Part shown: piece after piece, positions 59,301 through 64,000 of the stretch
Layout of the letters: each line of letters starts with the position of its first letter
Position numbering within the stretch: position 1 is the stretch's first letter
Source: JAVBNA01 sp031551875
GTDB lineage: Bacteria; Bacillota; Clostridia; Oscillospirales; Acutalibacteraceae
Direction: 5' to 3'
NCBI GenBank assembly: GCA_031551875.1
Contig: JAVBNA010000026.1
Span: 1 to 64,000 of the forward strand
DNA length: 64,000 nucleotides
Position numbers and translations under genes: made by a program
Notes under the pieces: model-generated
What the model was told of the DNA's origin: nothing
The model's database searches: none
The model's input: only the letters and a program-made list of their open reading frames with translations

Positions 59301-61875
59301 AATATCTTTCGTCATCATAGGCGATCTGCTCGATTCGGACGCTGTCAAAATCATTCCAGAACACCACGCCTGCGTCGGCGGCGGTGCGGGTTTGATCGTT
59401 GATCTCCTCGACGGTCAGCGCCTTTTTGTAAATATGCACGCCGTCGATCAGTCCTTTGAACTTGCGGCCGGGATACTGCGGGTTGTCGCCGATGGTCAGC
59501 GGATAGGTCGTGGCCGAAGCGGTGGAGTCGGCCAAGACATTGGTGCGGTTGCCCGTGGCGACCTGCGTGCCGTTGACGTAAATACTCATACGGGGATTCT
59601 CGGCAGCGGTGCCGTCAAACACGGCGACCAGCTGTTTCCACGTGCCGTCGTACCAGTCGTCCGGAACAGCGGCCGAAATGGTGCCGGCGCCGTAGCTGTC
59701 CACGAAAAACTCAAATTTGCCGTTCGCGTCAACCTTGAGCGTGTAGCCGTTGTCGCCTTTGGAGACGATGTCATTGTGGCTCGCGGTTTTTGTGCCGGGT
59801 TTGACCCAAGCCTCAATGGTCAGCTGGTTGGAAGCGGCGTTGAGCCGGGAGTCCACGTCGTATTTGAGGACACTGCTGCTGAGGGCTTTGGTGCCGTTGC
59901 GTCCCACGGCGAAAGTCCCCGTAATCTCTTTTTTCAGAGCGGCGGGAACGGCGGCCGTGGTGAAGTAGTTGGGCGGGGTGAGGTCAGTGGGCATCCAGAT
60001 CGACTGGTCGACGAAGTCCCAGATAAAACCGCCCTGCGCGTTGGGATACTTGCGGAATTCATCCCAGTACTCGGTGAAGGAACCCGCCGCGTTGCCCATC
60101 GAGTGGGAATATTCCGACATGATGAAGGGCATTTTGTTGGCGGTGTTGCCTGCATAGCTCGACGCATAGCCCACCGACGGGTACTGCACGCTGTAAATGT
60201 CTACCAGCGCGTTGCGGTTGTCCCGCTCGTACTTGACCGGGCGGCTGCGGTCGCGCGCCTTGATCCAGTTGCTTCCGACATAGAAGCAGTAGTTGTCATT
60301 GAGGGCATAGGTCTTGTAGGTGGCCTCATTGCCCAGCGACCAGATCACAACCGAGGGGTGGTTCTTGTCGCGCTCCACCATGCTCTGCATACGGTCAAGC
60401 ACCGTGTTTTTCCATACAGGCAGACCCGAAGGCAGGTCGCCTGCGGTCGCACCGTAGTGCGATTCGATGTTGGCCTCGTCGCAGATGTAGAAGCCAAGCT
60501 CATCCGCCAGCGCGTAGGTAAAGGGATCCTCCGGATAGTGGGAGGTACGGATGGCGTTGATGTTGTGCTGCTTCATGATCTTGAGATCTTTCAGGATGTC
60601 CTCATGCGAAAGGGCACGGCCGGTTTCGGGGCTGATCTCATGCCGGTTTACGCCGCGCAGAACAATGTTCTGGCCGTTGATCTGCATGACCCGCTGTCCC
60701 GCTGCATTGAACTCAACCAGTTTAACAGTTCGGAAGCCCACGCGCTCGACCGCCGTTTCCACGACGCCTCCCTGCGGATCCTTGAGCTGGATGAGAAGCT
60801 TATAGAGGTTGGGGCTGTCGGCAAACCACTTTTTAGGATTCTGTACCCATTTGCTCGCCTTGACCGTCACCTCGGAGGGGTTTGAGTCCGCCGCGGTCAC
60901 GCTCGCGGGAATCGTAAGGGGCGCATTCCACACCGGGTTGTCGTCCATGTCCATCAGCGTCGCTTCGACCGAGTACTTTCCGCTCTTGTCGGCGGCAAAG
61001 TTACGGATGGACGCTTCGACCGAAAGGTTCGCATTTTCATTGAAGTTGTCAAAATCGGTGCGAACGAAGAAGTCACGCAGCTCGACCTTGTCCTTCGAAT
61101 AAAGGAATACGTCACGGAAGATACCCGACAGGCGGATGAAGTCCTGGTTTTCCAGGAAGCTTCCAACCGACCAGCGGTACACCTGCGCTGAAATCTGGTT
61201 TTCACCGGCGTGCAGGTAGGGGGTCAGGTTGAATTCCGAGGCGGTGTACGAGTCGGACGCATAGCCGACATACTGCCCGTTGACGTACAGATAAATGCAC
61301 GATTCCACACCCTGAAAGGAGACGAATACCTCACGGCCGTTCCAGTTCTCCGGCAGGGTGAAGCTCCTGCGGTAGTGTCCGACCGGGTTGTACACGGTCG
61401 GAGCCTTGGGGTCTGTCAGCCGGGACAGCGGCTCGTAGTTGGTCCAAGGGTAGCGCTGGTTCACATAAATCGGATGGTCATACTTGAGGGTTCCATCCGC
61501 GTTGCGGTAAGTCTGCCAGCTTCTGGGCACCGTCACGGTGTCCCACGCGCTGTCGTCATAGCCCGTCTCCTGGAAGCCGCTGATGCGGTTTTCCGGCTTG
61601 GTGACCAGCTTGAACTTCCAGTCGCCGTTGAGCGACTGAAAGTAGCTCGATCTGGCAAAATCTCTGGTGAGCGCCGATTCCTCATTGTCGAGTGCGGTCT
61701 GCGCGTCCTGATAGGGGATAAAATATGTACGTCCCGGCTCTCGGTTGACATACGCCGTCGAGACGCCGTCATACCACTCTTCTCCGGCGAAGCTCGCCGC
61801 ACCCGCCGTAAATGTCGCGAATGTGCCGGCCACCAGAAGAGCGGACAAAATCAATGCGAATAGTTTCTTTCTCAC
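56392..61875 (-). CDS. Secreted multidomain GH2 beta-galactosidase
   Basis: 1827 aa. Signal peptide 1-27. The LacZ-like core has a sugar-binding domain (about 50-260), an Ig-like domain, and the TIM barrel with acid/base Glu471 (DEANIESH) and nucleophile Glu588 (MSEYSHSMGN). An inserted laminin-G/LamG domain follows (about 685-820), then the beta-sandwich small-chain domain (about 1050-1290). After these come an NPCBM-like module (about 1396-1540), two bacterial Ig-like domains (about 1545-1730) and a terminal beta domain. No LPXTG or dockerin, so attachment to the cell is not evident. Acts on galactosides in polymers outside the cell. Confidence 0.93.
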   Translation of the reverse strand: MRKKLFALILSALLVAGTFATFTAGAASFAGEEWYDGVSTAYVNREPGRTYFIPYQDAQTALDNEESALTRDFARSSYFQSLNGDWKFKLVTKPENRISGFQETGYDDSAWDTVTVPRSWQTYRNADGTLKYDHPIYVNQRYPWTNYEPLSRLTDPKAPTVYNPVGHYRRSFTLPENWNGREVFVSFQGVESCIYLYVNGQYVGYASDSYTASEFNLTPYLHAGENQISAQVYRWSVGSFLENQDFIRLSGIFRDVFLYSKDKVELRDFFVRTDFDNFNENANLSVEASIRNFAADKSGKYSVEATLMDMDDNPVWNAPLTIPASVTAADSNPSEVTVKASKWVQNPKKWFADSPNLYKLLIQLKDPQGGVVETAVERVGFRTVKLVEFNAAGQRVMQINGQNIVLRGVNRHEISPETGRALSHEDILKDLKIMKQHNINAIRTSHYPEDPFTYALADELGFYICDEANIESHYGATAGDLPSGLPVWKNTVLDRMQSMVERDKNHPSVVIWSLGNEATYKTYALNDNYCFYVGSNWIKARDRSRPVKYERDNRNALVDIYSVQYPSVGYASSYAGNTANKMPFIMSEYSHSMGNAAGSFTEYWDEFRKYPNAQGGFIWDFVDQSIWMPTDLTPPNYFTTAAVPAALKKEITGTFAVGRNGTKALSSSVLKYDVDSRLNAASNQLTIEAWVKPGTKTASHNDIVSKGDNGYTLKVDANGKFEFFVDSYGAGTISAAVPDDWYDGTWKQLVAVFDGTAAENPRMSIYVNGTQVATGNRTNVLADSTASATTYPLTIGDNPQYPGRKFKGLIDGVHIYKKALTVEEINDQTRTAADAGVVFWNDFDSVRIEQIAYDDERYFAYGGDWGETVTDNSFCGNGILFADRTPKPFATEVKYAHQEVWFEAVDLAKGKVKVTNEFLNTSLDKYAHNWTITEDNKVVKSGTLNLDLAPETSEVVTIDTTGITAKPGAEYFLNFSTALKADTWWEKAGFEIAHAQFKLPIRAKNEAFKLDVDTMPGFSDVINNETQVVAEGENFKITFDKTRGEMTSFIAGGKEMIDKSLIINHWRAPGNNDTSYDSTFKKAWANKTITALDVQAEAKVINISVTSRLTARSSTNVTKYSIYSSGDVVVNNSLTPGSGASNLLRVGMEMKLPAAFKNIEYYGKGPGENYSDRNVGSFVGVFGSTVDKQYSPYLMPQFFGNRTDVRWMSLTDDAGDGLLVTTKDRALSMSAVGYDAADYEGKRHMYMVKKSNPILSIDYAQAGIGSAACGPGPRSQYLLPGSGTYSYTYRLTPITASMDTAAKMTESKRSFDIMSKAVNAIYVGGKKLAGFNAGTQNYTYKYLEGVFTNIPQVSVDASAGVDIEITQPAAFDGTATVVATIDGVEKTYTITLIPQAQVYASDMEWLPESYSGYDSLQRDRKVEHNQPLTITNAAGTGSQIFAKGIGTHAYSEVYIDIEGMGFDMFESWVGVDVYQRSPNADVSFEVYVDGVKAYDSGSMKYLTPARKVEVPVTGAKQVTLVATLGSDNRNANDHADWCDSKFTKFTPTTVSELRLNETTKTVTEGDQFKLSAVSVCDDGKPAMLPVTWTVEQGDQVLRMDDGNPASFEALKAGTAIIKATSVMDPTKSATCAVTVNAAGQVITGVTGMQVNLSSVSLKVGETYTIKGRVLPTNAENQGFSWSLASGESVTYTANADGTVTVKAVDVGDSVIRATSDEGGFKADCKFTVEASDFFTAAHADVKENNIVTVRASVTNQLSEPVPLNLIVSLYNKNGALVQKKYVSLSADDVHPYTFDFDVTGLEDGYYFKTFTWSQGTYRPLYEAITLS

Positions 61876-61917
61876 TTTGTATTCACTCCCTTGTTATTTT
61901 ATGCGTTTTCGTCCGAA

Positions 61918-63114
61918 TTACAGGCACATCTGCATGATGATCGTGACGTCGCCGATATTGACCTTACTGTCTGCATTGACATCGGCCGCCTTGAGCTGCC
62001 GCTCGTCAAGCGTACGGCTGCCTGCCAGATACTGCATCAGCATGATGGCATCTGACACATCGACACGGCCGTCCAGATTGACATCTCCGCGCATCGGCGG
62101 TACAGAGGTGATCTTAACCTCGACCGGCAGGATAAAGGGCGTCGCCGGCGCAAGATTCTCGGAGTTCGCATTGATAACTGAGAAGTCCACAAGGGTGGTC
62201 TCGTCATACATAAGGTCTGCCTTGGCGGCAAACACCGCATAGCCCACGACAACTTCGCCGGTCACGCCTGCGCCATCCGGTGCGATAATGACAAAGCGGT
62301 TGCCTTCGGACACAAGTGAGAAGCCCTTCTTTGCGGTGAGAGACTGAAGCGTCAGTGCCGATTCGTCATACTGAATCGTTCCGCGCAGACCGGAGAGCTT
62401 GACACAGTCGGCCGCTGTGATCGGCACAATCACCGTTTCACCGGTTCCGACGGTCATAGACAGCGCCGTTCTGACGGTCAGCGCACAGGCCGCGGTTAAT
62501 CCGCCGTCCACGGTCTCGGCCGTGATCGCGGTTGTACCGGGCGCCACTGCGGTCACAACACCGTTTTCGTCCACGGTGGCGACCCCTTCGTCTTCCGATG
62601 CCCAAACAACTTCTCCGACGGTGGCATCCTCGGGAAGCACGCTTGCAGCGAGTTTTGTCGACTTGCCGGGCGTCAGTGTGGCTGCCGCGCGGTCAAGCGC
62701 AACGCCGGTCGCCGCAACATAGTCAAACGCGAATCTTTCGAGCACGGTGGGGCCGTTCAGGCACACATAATAGCTGCCCTCCAGAACCGTAAGCAGCGGA
62801 ATCGTAATGTCGATTGTGCCGTCGACAACGATCGCCTGCTCCATGGCCGCGACTTCGGGGCTGTCCAGCAAATGGTCAAAATCCCCGCCGAAGGCCGGCG
62901 TTAAAATGAACACCGAAACTTCGTCTCCGAGGGATGCGTCCACTGTGCCGGTCACCTGCACCGTCTTTGCTTCAAAGTCGGTGACTACCGTGAGCGCGGC
63001 GAGCGGCTCCTCCGCGAGGATGCCGAGAGGCACGGACAGTGCGACCATCAGCATAAGAATAATGCTGACCGCGAGGGATGATGCCTTTTTGATTGCTTGT
63101 CTCATTCCTTTCAC
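61918..63114 (-). CDS. Secreted protein with Ig-like, cohesin-like and dockerin domains
   Basis: 398 aa. A signal peptide (to about 34) precedes an N-terminal beta domain, a Big_2 Ig-like domain (about 140-215) and a cohesin-like beta domain (about 218-335). A C-terminal type I dockerin follows, with two calcium loops, DVNLDGRVDVSDA and DVNADSKVNIGDV. Dockerins bind cohesins of scaffoldins, so this protein is expected in a cellulosome-like complex. No catalytic module is present. It lies 42 nt upstream of the beta-galactosidase gene on the same strand and probably shares its transcript. Confidence 0.88.
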   Translation of the reverse strand: MKGMRQAIKKASSLAVSIILMLMVALSVPLGILAEEPLAALTVVTDFEAKTVQVTGTVDASLGDEVSVFILTPAFGGDFDHLLDSPEVAAMEQAIVVDGTIDITIPLLTVLEGSYYVCLNGPTVLERFAFDYVAATGVALDRAAATLTPGKSTKLAASVLPEDATVGEVVWASEDEGVATVDENGVVTAVAPGTTAITAETVDGGLTAACALTVRTALSMTVGTGETVIVPITAADCVKLSGLRGTIQYDESALTLQSLTAKKGFSLVSEGNRFVIIAPDGAGVTGEVVVGYAVFAAKADLMYDETTLVDFSVINANSENLAPATPFILPVEVKITSVPPMRGDVNLDGRVDVSDAIMLMQYLAGSRTLDERQLKAADVNADSKVNIGDVTIIMQMCL

Positions 63115-64000
63115 TCCCTAACATTTTCCTGGAAAGGGCTTTGCCCCTTCCAATATTCTTCACAAATTTTTATAAGCTGCAGCTCAGGGTTGGTTATGCA
63201 TTGCCACCGATAGTAAAATCGATGCATAAATATTCCCCAATATACAGTTTATAAAAACTTAATGAACCCCACCAGTGATAGTTGTTTTTTAATAAAACAC
63301 TAAAAATTACTTGTTGACTGGCACATTATACTCTATTATTAATGGTTTTTACATTCTTATTGGAATAAATACTGTATTTATAGCGAGAAAAATTATTTTT
63401 TTACGGTTCTTGACGCCGGCTTCCTTTACAACTTTTTGTTACGGCATCTATTGTTCTATAAAATTATTTACTAATTATATGCGCTTACCCTACGATCATT
63501 CCGGCAATTCCGCCCCAGGCGAAATCAATCCGCCGCAGGGAAAAACGGCTGCTCCCCCCGCCCGCCAGTCACCCGAAGCATTCCATTTCGTCCCTCACGG
63601 TCCATTACACTTGCAAAATTCTCTGCAATTTCCTGTGCGGGCATCTAATATGAAGCTCCCGTCAGAACGGCGAATAGAATTGCGAGCGCTTTTGTGTCAT
63701 ACGAGGCAGAGGACACCGGCGGGCTGAGTTTTGTCATCAAATCGGGCTCGCTGTGTTCAATTGAAAAGAGAAAACTTGCCTTTTCCGCCATCGCCCCCCC
63801 CACAACCGGTTTCGTGCCCTTGCTTCCTTCATCTTGTCTTTTTGTGCTTTTCCTGCTACAATGACATGGTCGTCCGCGGCGACATACGGGTCGATGCTCG
63901 GCCTGTCTGCCGTGCTATACGTGGTTCGACTATACATTGATAAACTTTTAATAAAACGAAAACTAAAAGAAACAAACTGACACAGGCAATCGGCACAGAG
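63115..64000. other. Gap without a confident gene
   Basis: 63115-63480 is AT-rich and holds a minus-strand TATAAT (63330-63325) without a clear -35, plus an inverted repeat TTATGCAT (63195-63202) with ATGCATAA (63223-63230), possibly an operator of the dockerin gene. 63490-63940 is more GC-rich with short frames on both strands; on the minus strand two frames meet near a G7 run (about 63799-63806), as in a broken gene. I recognise no product. Confidence 0.4.

Noticed and set aside
59182..60885. 567-codon plus-strand frame inside the beta-galactosidase gene
   Set aside because: Antisense shadow of the GH2 barrel, which is clearly coding.

Overview
The window looks like a chromosomal segment of a GC-rich member of the Bacillota, most likely class Clostridia near the Ruminococcus/Oscillospiraceae group. 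This is an inference from four things: a streptococcal/clostridial-type fatty acid cluster using FabK, strong AGGAGG ribosome binding sites, a type I dockerin protein, and clostridial DUF families. No rRNA, tRNA or CRISPR array was seen.

Layout. 1-8.3 kb: a ten-gene type II fatty acid synthesis operon (acpP-fabK-fabD-fabG-fabF-accB-fabZ-accC-accD-accA) behind a structured leader RNA and ending at a strong hairpin. 8.3-17.5 kb: an ABC-F ATPase, an HPr-like protein without the phosphorylatable His, mtaB, an Atg22/UMF1 transporter, mutY, a lipid kinase and pyrG (CTP synthase) with a possible attenuator. 17.5-19 kb: a gene-poor, decayed stretch with a small membrane protein gene, a chimeric duplicated fragment of its 3' end and tiny ORFs. 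19-28.5 kb: a GH13 amylase, an unknown HTH protein, a secreted cohesin/cadherin-like protein, MscS, a zinc-ribbon membrane protein, OGG1-type glycosylase, a GNAT, DegV and a membrane protein.

28.5-41.9 kb, minus strand: a compact, collinear PBSX-like module. It has terminase, portal, protease with a nested scaffold start, capsid, connectors, sheath, tube, chaperone, LysM hub adaptor, hub, spike, gp25, baseplate J, XkdU-like protein and a short fibre. It has no integrase, repressor, replication or lysis genes, and the tape-measure position holds only a 101-aa ORF. It sits between two terminators and no frame is visibly broken. That fits a domesticated or defective contractile particle, and it is the most interesting part of the window.

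42-56 kb: a FlK-like thioesterase, a heparan acetyltransferase-like membrane protein, Tex, an aldo/keto reductase, a phosphohexomutase homologue lacking its active-site Ser, a two-gene radical SAM DNA-repair-like unit with a possible LexA box, a truncated XRE peptide gene, a five-gene RlmA/acyltransferase/DUF6320/LURP-like operon and a SatD-DUF3307 pair. 56-63 kb: an 1827-aa secreted multidomain GH2 beta-galactosidase downstream of a dockerin-bearing secreted protein, suggesting polysaccharide use. The last 0.9 kb holds no confident gene.
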